Positions 7,437-14,107 of a stretch of DNA of 18,950 nt are shown piece by piece (positions within the stretch are counted from its first letter, which is position 1; every line of letters begins with the position of its first letter). Source of the stretch: Bacteroidales bacterium (GTDB lineage Bacteria; Bacteroidota; Bacteroidia; Bacteroidales; UBA7960); NCBI GenBank assembly GCA_007132395.1, contig SLOR01000216.1, positions 1-18,950 of the forward strand, written 5' to 3'. The notes beneath the pieces are model-generated. The model searched no databases. It was given only the letters and a program-made list of their open reading frames with translations, and was not told the origin of the DNA. Both the position numbers and the translations under genes were made by a program.

Positions 7437-9113
7437 ATGAGCGACGATAAAAAAATAATTTTCTCCATGGTGGGAGTGAGTAAGGTATTTCCGCCTTCCA
7501 AACAGGTTTTAAAAGACATATACCTTTCTTTTTATTACGGTGCTAAAATTGGTATCATTGGTTTGAACGGCTCAGGGAAATCTACCCTGATGCGCATTAT
7601 TGCAGGGGAGGAAAAGTCCTTCCAGGGTAATGTGGTGTTTTCACCCGGTTACTCGGTAGGATACCTGGCACAGGAACCTTATCTTGACAATACCAAAACC
7701 GTAAGGCAAGTGGTGGAAGAAGGCGTGCAAAATGTGGTGGATGTGCTCAAAGAGTACGAGGAGGTGAATATGAAATTTGCGGAGCCTATGAGTGATGATG
7801 AGATGACCAAACTCATTGAACGCCAGGGAGAGCTTTCTGACCTTATCGAACAACATAATGGATGGGAGTTGGACAGTAAGCTGGAAAGAGCTATGGACGC
7901 ATTACGCTGCCCCGACCCCGATGCCGGCGTTGAAAACCTGAGTGGGGGAGAACGCCGCAGGGTGGCGCTGTGCCGCTTGTTGCTGCAGGAGCCCGAAATC
8001 CTTTTGCTGGATGAGCCTACCAACCACCTGGATGCCGAATCGGTAGAGTGGCTGGAGGTACATTTGAAACAATACAAAGGAACCGTCATTTCCATTACCC
8101 ACGACCGTTACTTCCTTGATAATGTGGCAGGATGGATACTGGAACTTGACAGGGGAGAAGGCATACCCTGGAAAGGGAACTACAGCAGCTGGCTAGAACA
8201 GAAAACCAAACGTCTGGCACAGGAAGAAAAAACGGAAAGCAAACGTAGGAAAACCCTGGAGCGTGAGTTGGAATGGGTGCGCATGAATCCCAAAGGCCGT
8301 CAGGCAAAAGCCAAGGCAAGGCTGAGTGCTTACGACAAAATGCTCAACGAAGATGTAAAACAAAAAGAAGAACGACTGGAAATATTTATCCCCAATGGTC
8401 CCCGTTTGGGGTCCAAGGTATTGGAATCCAACGGTATAACCAAAGCCTTTGGCGATAAGCTGCTGTTCGAGAACTTCTCATTCTCACTGCCTCCGGCAGG
8501 CATCGTAGGTATTATTGGTCCCAACGGGGCGGGTAAAACCACACTGTTTCGTATGATGATGGGGCAGGAACAGCCCGACAAAGGTACTTTCGACATTGGA
8601 GAAACCGTGCAGCTGGGCTATGTGGACCAGGCCCACGTGGATATCGACCCCGAAAAATCGGTATGGGAAGTAATTTCAGGAGGAAATGAATTAATAGACC
8701 TCAGTGGAAGGCAACTCAACAGCCGGGCGTATGTTTCGCGCTTCAATTTCAGCGGTGCCGACCAGGGTAAAAAATGTGGAGTCCTCTCGGGAGGTGAACG
8801 CAATCGCCTGCACCTGGCTATGACCCTGAAAAGCGAAGCCAATGTATTGCTGCTCGATGAGCCTACCAACGATATTGACGTAAATACCCTCAGGGCACTG
8901 GAAGAAGGTCTTGAAAGCTTTGCCGGTTGCGCAGTAATTATTACCCACGATCGCTGGTTCCTTGACAGGGTTGCTACACATATCATTGCCTTTGAGGGCA
9001 ATTCAGAAGTAACATTTTTTGAAGGCTCCTACTCGGAGTACGAAGAGAATCGCAAAAAACGTATGGGAGATTCTGGTCCTAAAAGAATTAAGTACAGAAA
9101 ACTCGTTAACTAA
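7437..9113 (+). CDS. ettA: Energy-dependent translational throttle protein EttA (ABC-F ATPase)
   Basis: This soluble ABC-F protein binds the ribosomal E site and, in E. coli, gates entry into elongation according to ATP/ADP level. It has 558 residues against 555 in E. coli. ATPase domain 1 has Walker A GLNGSGKST (42-50), signature LSGGERRR (from 168) and Walker B LLLDEPTNHLD (from 189). The charged linker at about 235-320 carries the P-site-tRNA-interaction motif region. Domain 2 has GPNGAGKTT (361-369), a second signature LSGGERNRLHLAM and Walker B LLLDEPTNDID (from 471). The N-terminus (KIIFSMVGVSKVFPPSKQVL) and the C-terminal RIKYRKL are characteristic of EttA. There are no membrane segments, so it is not a transporter. 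It lies 3 bp upstream of the sigma-54 regulator gene. Confidence 0.95.
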   Translation: MSDDKKIIFSMVGVSKVFPPSKQVLKDIYLSFYYGAKIGIIGLNGSGKSTLMRIIAGEEKSFQGNVVFSPGYSVGYLAQEPYLDNTKTVRQVVEEGVQNVVDVLKEYEEVNMKFAEPMSDDEMTKLIERQGELSDLIEQHNGWELDSKLERAMDALRCPDPDAGVENLSGGERRRVALCRLLLQEPEILLLDEPTNHLDAESVEWLEVHLKQYKGTVISITHDRYFLDNVAGWILELDRGEGIPWKGNYSSWLEQKTKRLAQEEKTESKRRKTLERELEWVRMNPKGRQAKAKARLSAYDKMLNEDVKQKEERLEIFIPNGPRLGSKVLESNGITKAFGDKLLFENFSFSLPPAGIVGIIGPNGAGKTTLFRMMMGQEQPDKGTFDIGETVQLGYVDQAHVDIDPEKSVWEVISGGNELIDLSGRQLNSRAYVSRFNFSGADQGKKCGVLSGGERNRLHLAMTLKSEANVLLLDEPTNDIDVNTLRALEEGLESFAGCAVIITHDRWFLDRVATHIIAFEGNSEVTFFEGSYSEYEENRKKRMGDSGPKRIKYRKLVN

Positions 9114-9116
9114 GAA

Positions 9117-11075
9117 ATGATTCCCATCAGCACCACACATGAACACCGCGATAAAATCAGGGCTTCGCACAAGCGTAGCCTTGAGCTGGGTGTTGAACGG
9201 GAAAGAGTTCAACCTGCCGTTGTTATAAAATCCTCAGTACTACGGGAACATCTTAAGAAACACCATCGCCTTACAACTGCTGCCGGGCCCTTCGTAAAAC
9301 TTCTGCATGAGTTTGTAGCCGATAGCGGGTTTATTGTAATGCTTACCGACGGCAAGGGGTGTATACTGCAGTTGACAGGCAGTCCTGCAACCCTGGCAGA
9401 AATATCGCCTTACAGCCTGACTCCGGGGGCATATATGAATGAAGAGAGTATTGGTGCCAATGCCATTAGCATCGCATTGGAAGAAAATGCACCTATTCAA
9501 CTTACCGGACATGAGCACTATATCAAAGCATTTCATTCCTGGAGTTGTTCTGCCGCTCCCGTGCACGACGAAAAAGGTAGCATTATAGGGTGTATAAATA
9601 TCAGTGGCCGCCTGGACAAAGTATATCCTCACATTTTGGGCCTTGTAATAGCCTCAGTAAAGGCTATTGAATACCAGCTGAAGAGTTCTTTTTCTGAAAT
9701 GCGCCAGAAAGAGGCCTACCGCTTTGTTAGTCAGATTCTTAATACCCTTGAATTTGGCGTAATGGCAACAGATGAGGAGGGCAAAGTTAAGAGGGCCAAC
9801 AACTTGGCGGCCCGGCTGTTGCGCACTCCCCTTGAAAAAATTGAAGGGAGCAATCTGCAGGAATTTATTTCCAACTGGCCCTCCTATTTCAAGCAGGTAC
9901 AGAATCATGATCCCGTGCTGGATGAAGAAATTCATGTGAGCCACTATGGTATAAAGGACAGCTTTAACCTTAATGTGTATCCCCTTACCAATGGCGATGG
10001 TACTGTTAGTGGAACTGTATCCACCATCAGGGATATGAAGCGGGTTTACAAGATGGTAAATAAGTATACCGGCATGCAGGCCCGCTACAACTTTGATGAT
10101 CTCATTGGAGAAAGCGATGAGATGAACAGGATTATTGAATATTGTAAAAATATTTCCGACAGCCCCAGTACAGTATTGATTCAGGGAGAAAGTGGAACCG
10201 GAAAGGAAGTGCTGGCCCAATCTATTCATAATTACAGCTCCCGGCGCGAAAGTGGTTTTGTGGCTCTAAACTGTGGCGCCATACCCGAATCGCTCATTGA
10301 GAGTGAACTGTTTGGCTATACCGAAGGCGCTTTTACCAGTGCCAAAAAAGGAGGCAAACCCGGCAAATTTGAGCTGGCCGACGGGGGAACGCTTTTTCTT
10401 GATGAGATTGGCGAAATGCCACTGGATATGCAGGTAAAACTGCTCAGGGCACTGCAGGAAAGATCAATTACAAGAGTAGGAGGCGACAAGTCAATCGAGG
10501 TGGATGTACGCATTATAGCTGCCACCAACAGAGATTTGCTGGAAGAAGCTAATAAAGGGCGATTCCGCCAGGATTTGTACTATCGCCTGAGTGTTATTCC
10601 AGTGTACATCCCACCCCTGAAAAACCGACCGGAGGATATTCCCATTCTAATTAATTTTTTCCTCAACCTTAAGTCTGTTAAGCTTAAAAGACAATTGCCA
10701 GATATGGACAATCGCCTGTTTAAAAAACTGGTGAAATACGACTGGCCCGGCAATGTGAGGGAACTGGAAAATTTTATTGAAAAATACGTAAACCTGGGGG
10801 GTAACCTGGATTGGGCCGACCAGATAATGAGTCCACCCAGCCACAAAACGATATCCCGTATGGGAGAGGAAAATGTTGGGTTATCAGGCAATTTATCCGG
10901 AGTTACTTCCGTACAATCTGAGTCCGTAGTTATATCTTTGGCTGATATGGAAAAAGAGGCTATTGTTATCGCAACAAAGACTTTTGACCGGAATATGACC
11001 AAAGTGGCAAAAGCACTGGGAATCAGTAGAAACGCACTGTATCAGAAAATTAAAAAATACGGTTTGGACGTGTGA
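9117..11075 (+). CDS. Sigma-54-dependent enhancer-binding transcriptional activator (GAF-PAS-AAA+-Fis, AcoR-like)
   Basis: This 652-residue activator would remodel sigma-54 RNA polymerase using ATP. An AcoR-type GAF-like sensor covers about 65-195 (IGANAISIALEENAPIQ, SWSCSAAPVHDEKGSIIGC). A PAS domain covers about 203-310 (ILNTLEFGVMATDEEGKVKRAN). The AAA+ domain covers about 330-560, with Walker A GESGTGKE (357-364), the sigma-54 contact loop reading GAFTSA (404-409) instead of GAFTGA, Walker B GGTLFLDEIGEM, and the WPGNVRELENF motif. A Fis-type HTH ends the protein (MTKVAKALGISRNALYQKIK). There is no receiver domain, so it responds to a ligand or partner and not to phosphorylation. It follows ettA by 3 nt. 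It is the prime candidate to act at the palindromes and sigma-54-like promoter at 11596-11743. Confidence 0.93.
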   Translation: MIPISTTHEHRDKIRASHKRSLELGVERERVQPAVVIKSSVLREHLKKHHRLTTAAGPFVKLLHEFVADSGFIVMLTDGKGCILQLTGSPATLAEISPYSLTPGAYMNEESIGANAISIALEENAPIQLTGHEHYIKAFHSWSCSAAPVHDEKGSIIGCINISGRLDKVYPHILGLVIASVKAIEYQLKSSFSEMRQKEAYRFVSQILNTLEFGVMATDEEGKVKRANNLAARLLRTPLEKIEGSNLQEFISNWPSYFKQVQNHDPVLDEEIHVSHYGIKDSFNLNVYPLTNGDGTVSGTVSTIRDMKRVYKMVNKYTGMQARYNFDDLIGESDEMNRIIEYCKNISDSPSTVLIQGESGTGKEVLAQSIHNYSSRRESGFVALNCGAIPESLIESELFGYTEGAFTSAKKGGKPGKFELADGGTLFLDEIGEMPLDMQVKLLRALQERSITRVGGDKSIEVDVRIIAATNRDLLEEANKGRFRQDLYYRLSVIPVYIPPLKNRPEDIPILINFFLNLKSVKLKRQLPDMDNRLFKKLVKYDWPGNVRELENFIEKYVNLGGNLDWADQIMSPPSHKTISRMGEENVGLSGNLSGVTSVQSESVVISLADMEKEAIVIATKTFDRNMTKVAKALGISRNALYQKIKKYGLDV

Positions 11076-11087
11076 ATGGCCCGGTGT

Positions 11088-11510
11088 TTATTTCTTTCGG
11101 GAAGAGTAGTAGATAAATTTCTTCTTCCTGCGTAAAGGGGCAATATAAAGGCTAATCAGTCCCAATCCGAACATGATAATGCAGGCCATGAAAATATGGC
11201 TTCCGCTGTGGGCATCCCAATACCACCCTCTTAGAAGCTGGATATAGATATTATCGTACATCAGCTGCGTAAGGGGAAACTCCTTTCCTGTAACGATAGT
11301 TACCAGCACATCTGCCAGCAGGATTACAATCATCAATAAAAGGCTTACCACGGTAACAAGAGTAATGGCAATGGATTTCAGAAACACGATAAGTGTTTCA
11401 CCGGTTTGAAGCCCGGATAACATATTTTCCGGACTCACTTTTTTGTCGGCAAATAAAATAATGGTAATAATGATAGCCGACATGATAAAATACACATTCC
11501 AGTTTCGCAT
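11088..11510 (-). CDS. Small integral membrane protein of unknown function
   Basis: This encodes 140 residues starting MRNWNVYFIMSAIIITIILF. Hydrophobic segments lie at about 7-21, 40-72 (long, perhaps one bent or two helices) and 107-126. The C-terminus is strongly basic (PLRRKKKF, SSRKK), which by the positive-inside rule places it in the cytoplasm. A soluble loop at about 75-105 is rich in aromatics (LLRGWYWDAHSGSH). It is convergent with the sigma-54 regulator gene, with 12 bp between stop codons. Its own housekeeping-type promoter and the palindromic operators lie upstream. I do not recognise the family. Confidence 0.75.
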   Translation of the reverse strand: MRNWNVYFIMSAIIITIILFADKKVSPENMLSGLQTGETLIVFLKSIAITLVTVVSLLLMIVILLADVLVTIVTGKEFPLTQLMYDNIYIQLLRGWYWDAHSGSHIFMACIIMFGLGLISLYIAPLRRKKKFIYYSSRKK

Positions 11511-11555
11511 AACTGTTTATTTTTTGTAAAAATCAGGATTCATTATTTCTATACG

Positions 11556-11563
11556 CAAAAATA
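11556..11563 (-). promoter_or_regulatory. Bacteroidota -7 promoter element (TATTTTTG) of the membrane protein gene
   Basis: On the minus strand this reads TATTTTTG, a perfect TAnnTTTG match, about 45 bp upstream of the ATG at 11510. A TTTTG lies upstream at a somewhat long spacing of 23 bp. The nearest palindrome (11596-11612) would be centred at about -55 relative to the predicted start, so it could also control this gene. Confidence 0.55.
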
Positions 11564-11595
11564 GTCTGCAGGGTTTACTTTAGTGTCAAAATATA

Positions 11596-11653
11596 TGTCA
11601 TTAAAAATGACAGTGTCATAAAAAAGGACAGTCGTTTGTCCTTAAAAAGGACA
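11596..11653. promoter_or_regulatory. Three tandem TGTC-N9-GACA palindromes, putative activator (UAS) sites
   Basis: Three 17-bp sites share one architecture: TGTCATTAAAAATGACA (11596-11612, perfect dyad), TGTCATAAAAAAGGACA (11614-11630) and TGTCCTTAAAAAGGACA (11637-11653, perfect dyad). Sites 1 and 3 differ at one base pair changed symmetrically (A/T to C/G), so the dyad is preserved. A fourth half-site TGTCA lies at 11584. Centres are about 109, 132 and 150 bp upstream of the start predicted from the sigma-54-like promoter at 11727, the usual enhancer distance. Fis-type HTHs of enhancer-binding proteins often bind such dyads; GlrR is known to use TGTC-N10-GACA. Control of the divergent gene by an unrelated regulator is also possible. 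Confidence 0.65.
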
Positions 11654-11726
11654 CAAGTGGTAGGAGTGGTGAGGTTAGAGAAAGCATGAATTTTGTAAGT
11701 GTTTCTAATTTAGATTATTGCCGTTT

Positions 11727-11743
11727 CTGGCACGCGGTTTGAA
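11727..11743 (+). promoter_or_regulatory. Putative sigma-54 promoter (CTGGCACG-N4-TTGA)
   Basis: CTGGCACG (11727-11734), CGGT, then TTGAA (11739-11743) matches the sigma-54 consensus YTGGCACG-N4-TTGCW, with correct GG-to-G spacing, at all but one fixed position. The mismatch is TTGA for TTGC, the C of the -12 GC, which is normally well conserved and is the main weakness. The predicted transcription start is near 11754. Confidence 0.5.
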
Positions 11744-11753
11744 ATACCCTATG

Positions 11754-11944
11754 TGAAATCGGATATAAAGTTCTTTCAAAGAGGAAAGGTTTTTTTTGAA
11801 GTAATGGTCTTTTAAAACCATATAAAATCCGGTTTCAGGTTGTTTCTATAACAACGAACTTCAAATATTCCCTTCTCTTCATGTGTGTTTTTGGTTTTGG
11901 TTTCCGGTAGTCTTGATTTTAAAATCTCGACTACCGGTTTTTTT
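11754..11944 (+). ncRNA. Candidate sigma-54-dependent small RNA (~190 nt)
   Basis: The transcript is defined by the sigma-54-like promoter at its 5' side and a strong intrinsic terminator at its 3' end. No plus-strand ORF of useful size lies inside. Local hairpins are visible: ATGGT/ACCAT at 11804-11808 and 11817-11821 around an A/T core; GTTGTT/AACAAC at 11839-11844 and 11850-11855 with a 5-nt loop; and the terminator stem. A purine-rich stretch (AAGAGGAAAGG, 11779-11789) lies near the 5' end. It could instead be an attenuated leader of rex. No known RNA family was recognised. Confidence 0.45.
11904..11944 (+). terminator. Strong rho-independent terminator upstream of rex
   Basis: A perfect 9-bp stem, CCGGTAGTC (11904-11912) and GACTACCGG (11929-11937), is followed immediately by seven T. 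The 16-nt loop contains the palindrome GATTTTAAAATC, which could extend the structure. It has a T-tract only on the plus strand. The nearest plus-strand gene upstream ends at 11075, with a minus-strand gene between, so it must serve a transcript arising inside this intergenic region. Confidence 0.8.
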
Positions 11945-11981
11945 AACCTTAACTTTTCAAAATTAAAAATGCAAATATATG

Positions 11982-12022
11982 CGCTTTCAGCATTTTCTTT
12001 ATATATTTCCATTCTGAAAGCG
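11982..12022 (+). other. Long-loop inverted repeat upstream of rex
   Basis: CGCTTTCAG (11982-11990) and CTGAAAGCG (12014-12022) form a perfect 9-bp dyad separated by 23 AT-rich bases, ending 70 bp before the rex ATG. It has no T-tract. It could be a leader hairpin or a spaced operator. I cannot place the rex promoter with confidence; no perfect TAnnTTTG occurs between here and the ATG. Confidence 0.5.
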
Positions 12023-12092
12023 GATTGATAATTAAACTTTCGAAAATATTTACAGTTTTATAGAAAAAGATTTTTTGTCAAAAAAAAAATCT

Positions 12093-12740
12093 ATGTCAGG
12101 AAAAGAAACAGAATTGCCCAGCCTCCCTGAAGAAACAGCCCGACGGTTTCGCCTGTACCAGCCCCTTTTGCGTTTATGGAAGTACAAGAATAAACGTAAA
12201 TTAACAATTTCTCTAATCTCCGAATATCTTGATGTTCCTTTGGCCATGGTGCTGGAGGATTTTGCTCACTGCCCCCAGTGGAACAGTTCGGCTGAAGATG
12301 AGGTAGAACTGGATTCACTCATTGACTGCATAGACTTTCTGCTGGGCGAAAAAGAATTTAAAGAAGCTTTGCTCGTAGGGGTGGGGAAACTGGGCACATC
12401 GCTGCTGAAAAATGAAACCATTGCAGGCAGCGGGTTAAAAATTGTTGCCGCTTTTGATATTGACCCCGATAAAGTAGGGAAAGTGCTTGCAGGAATTAAA
12501 GTGCAAAGCATGGATAAACTCGAAAGCATTGCGCATCAGATGCACCTGAAAATGGCCATGATAGCCACCACACCTGAAAATGCACAACTTGCAGTTGACC
12601 AGGTTGCCCGCACCGGGGTGCAGGTAGTATGGAATTTCACCCAAACTGTAATTAACCCCATCGATAATATCGTGGTACAGAACACCCGCTCTGCTCTGGA
12701 CCTGGAAAATGATTACCAGCAGATTCTTTCCCGTTTGTAA
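12093..12740 (+). CDS. rex: Redox-sensing transcriptional repressor Rex family
   Basis: Starting at the ATG at 12093 this gives 215 residues; an upstream in-frame TTG at 12075 is less likely. Rex proteins sense the NADH/NAD+ ratio through a Rossmann domain and release DNA when NADH is high. Visible features are the N-terminal motif LPEETARRFRLYQPLLRLW, a winged-helix region (ISLISEYLDVPLAMVLEDF), the nucleotide-binding loop ALLVGVGKLGTSLL (GxGxxG), the conserved stretch KIVAAFDIDPDKVGKVLAGI, and the C-terminal swapped helix LDLENDYQQIL. The segment after the HTH (CPQWNSSAEDEV) differs from canonical Rex, so DNA specificity may differ. It is followed after 45 bp by rtcB and probably shares its transcript. 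Confidence 0.87.
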   Translation: MSGKETELPSLPEETARRFRLYQPLLRLWKYKNKRKLTISLISEYLDVPLAMVLEDFAHCPQWNSSAEDEVELDSLIDCIDFLLGEKEFKEALLVGVGKLGTSLLKNETIAGSGLKIVAAFDIDPDKVGKVLAGIKVQSMDKLESIAHQMHLKMAMIATTPENAQLAVDQVARTGVQVVWNFTQTVINPIDNIVVQNTRSALDLENDYQQILSRL

Positions 12741-12785
12741 ACACTCCTGTCTGCCGGGTGTTAAGGAAGTATAATCCTGAAAATT

Positions 12786-13955
12786 ATGCTTAAAGAAATT
12801 ACCAGCGAACGCCTGCCCATTAAAATGTGGCTCACCGATATTGAAGAGGGAGCCTTGCAGCAGGCGCGCAATCTGGCAAACCTTCCCTTTGCTTATCAGC
12901 ATATTGCTTTAATGCCCGACTGCCATCAGGGTTTTGGTATGCCCATTGGCGGAGTGCTGGCCCTTGAAGATATTGTGATTCCCAATGCCGTGGGTGTAGA
13001 TATTGGGTGCGGAATGTGTGCAGTAAAAACTACCCTACAGGATATCTCTGTGCCACGTATCAAGGAAATTATGTCCGAAATCAGAACTGTAACACCTCTT
13101 GGGTTCAAGCACCATAAACAGCCCCAGGATGAGAGCAGGATGCCTTCGGGCCATGACATTTCTGCTTTAAGGGTTGTGGGGCGGGAATACATCAATGCAT
13201 TGTACCAGTTGGGTACCCTGGGAGGTGGAAACCATTTTATCGAATTGCAAAAAGATACCGGCGGAAATATCTGGATTATGATACATTCGGGAAGTCGCAA
13301 TATTGGGAAACAAGTGGCTGATTACTACAACCGTCTTGCCATTTCGCTGAATGAAAAGTGGAAAAGCCCCATTCCCCGCTCTGCCCAGCTGGCCTGGCTG
13401 CCGTCACACTCAATGGAAGGCAGGGAGTATATGAATGAAATGCAGTACTGCATTGATTTTGCCTTTGCCAACCGTAAGCTCATGATGGAGCGAACCCTTG
13501 AAATATTTTCTAAAAACTTCAAAGGGGAATTCAATGCATTTCCAATGATTAATATTGCCCACAATTATGCTGCTGAAGAGAAGCATTTTGATAAGAATGT
13601 TATCGTGCACCGCAAAGGAGCCACCCTTGCTGAGAAAGGAACGGTGGGCATTATTCCCGGCAGCCAGGGTACACACAGTTTTATCGTAAAAGGCAAGGGC
13701 AACCCGCAAAGTTTTAACAGTTGCTCACACGGTGCAGGTAGGGTAATGGGGCGCAAACAGGCCCAGCGTACACTGGATTTGCAAAAGGAGATAAAAAGGC
13801 TCAACGATATGGGCATAGTACATGCACTGCGTACACCCAAAGATCTTGACGAAGCTGCCAGTGCATACAAAAATATCGATACTGTAATGCAGGCACAACA
13901 GGATTTGGTAGAAGTAGTGGAAAGATTACAACCGTTGGCTGTAATAAAAGGTTAA
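12786..13955 (+). CDS. rtcB: RNA-splicing ligase RtcB
   Basis: RtcB is a GTP- and Mn-dependent ligase that joins RNA 2',3'-cyclic phosphate or 3'-phosphate ends to 5'-OH ends; in bacteria it repairs cleaved tRNA or rRNA. This protein has 389 residues against 408 in E. coli. Conserved pieces in order are PDCHQGFGMPIGGVLA, the metal-binding Cys in VDIGCGM (C75), GGGNHFIEL, IHSGSRNIGK, NIAHNYAAEE, KGTVGIIPGSQGT, SCSHGAGRVMGR (H315, expected site of guanylation) and the C-terminal VIKG (K388). All expected metal and GMP ligands seem present, so it should be active. No archease (rtcA/arch) partner is visible nearby. It lies directly downstream of rex. Confidence 0.95.
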   Translation: MLKEITSERLPIKMWLTDIEEGALQQARNLANLPFAYQHIALMPDCHQGFGMPIGGVLALEDIVIPNAVGVDIGCGMCAVKTTLQDISVPRIKEIMSEIRTVTPLGFKHHKQPQDESRMPSGHDISALRVVGREYINALYQLGTLGGGNHFIELQKDTGGNIWIMIHSGSRNIGKQVADYYNRLAISLNEKWKSPIPRSAQLAWLPSHSMEGREYMNEMQYCIDFAFANRKLMMERTLEIFSKNFKGEFNAFPMINIAHNYAAEEKHFDKNVIVHRKGATLAEKGTVGIIPGSQGTHSFIVKGKGNPQSFNSCSHGAGRVMGRKQAQRTLDLQKEIKRLNDMGIVHALRTPKDLDEAASAYKNIDTVMQAQQDLVEVVERLQPLAVIKG

Positions 13956-13997
13956 TTGTTTCTGTATGTTAGCACTTTTTCTTATTCCGTAGAAAAC

Positions 13998-14013
13998 ACC
14001 TGTGAAAACAGGT
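13998..14013 (+). other. Short hairpin after rtcB
   Basis: ACCTGT and ACAGGT form a perfect 6-bp stem with a GAAA tetraloop, 43 bp after the rtcB stop. The 3' side is TAAATTA, not a T-tract, so it is at best a weak terminator or an RNA-stabilising hairpin. Confidence 0.35.
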
Positions 14014-14107
14014 TAAATTACCCTCAAATTTATCTGAGTACATTAAATAGTTTTGACAATTGTTTATTTGCGATAAATAGTAACCTGTCAACATAAAATG
14101 TGCTCTG

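Noticed and set aside
9117..11075. Identity as RtcR, given the nearby rtcB
   Set aside because: RtcR has an N-terminal CARF domain. This protein has AcoR-type GAF and PAS domains instead.
11075..11100. Bidirectional terminator between the convergent genes (CCCG...CGGG)
   Set aside because: It has only a 4-bp stem with a long loop and no T-tract; too weak to call.
11812..12012. 66-codon minus-strand ORF in the 11511-12092 gap
   Set aside because: It runs through the terminator stem and the second dyad, has no recognisable domain or promoter, and has biased composition. The structured-RNA reading explains the region better. Not fully excluded.
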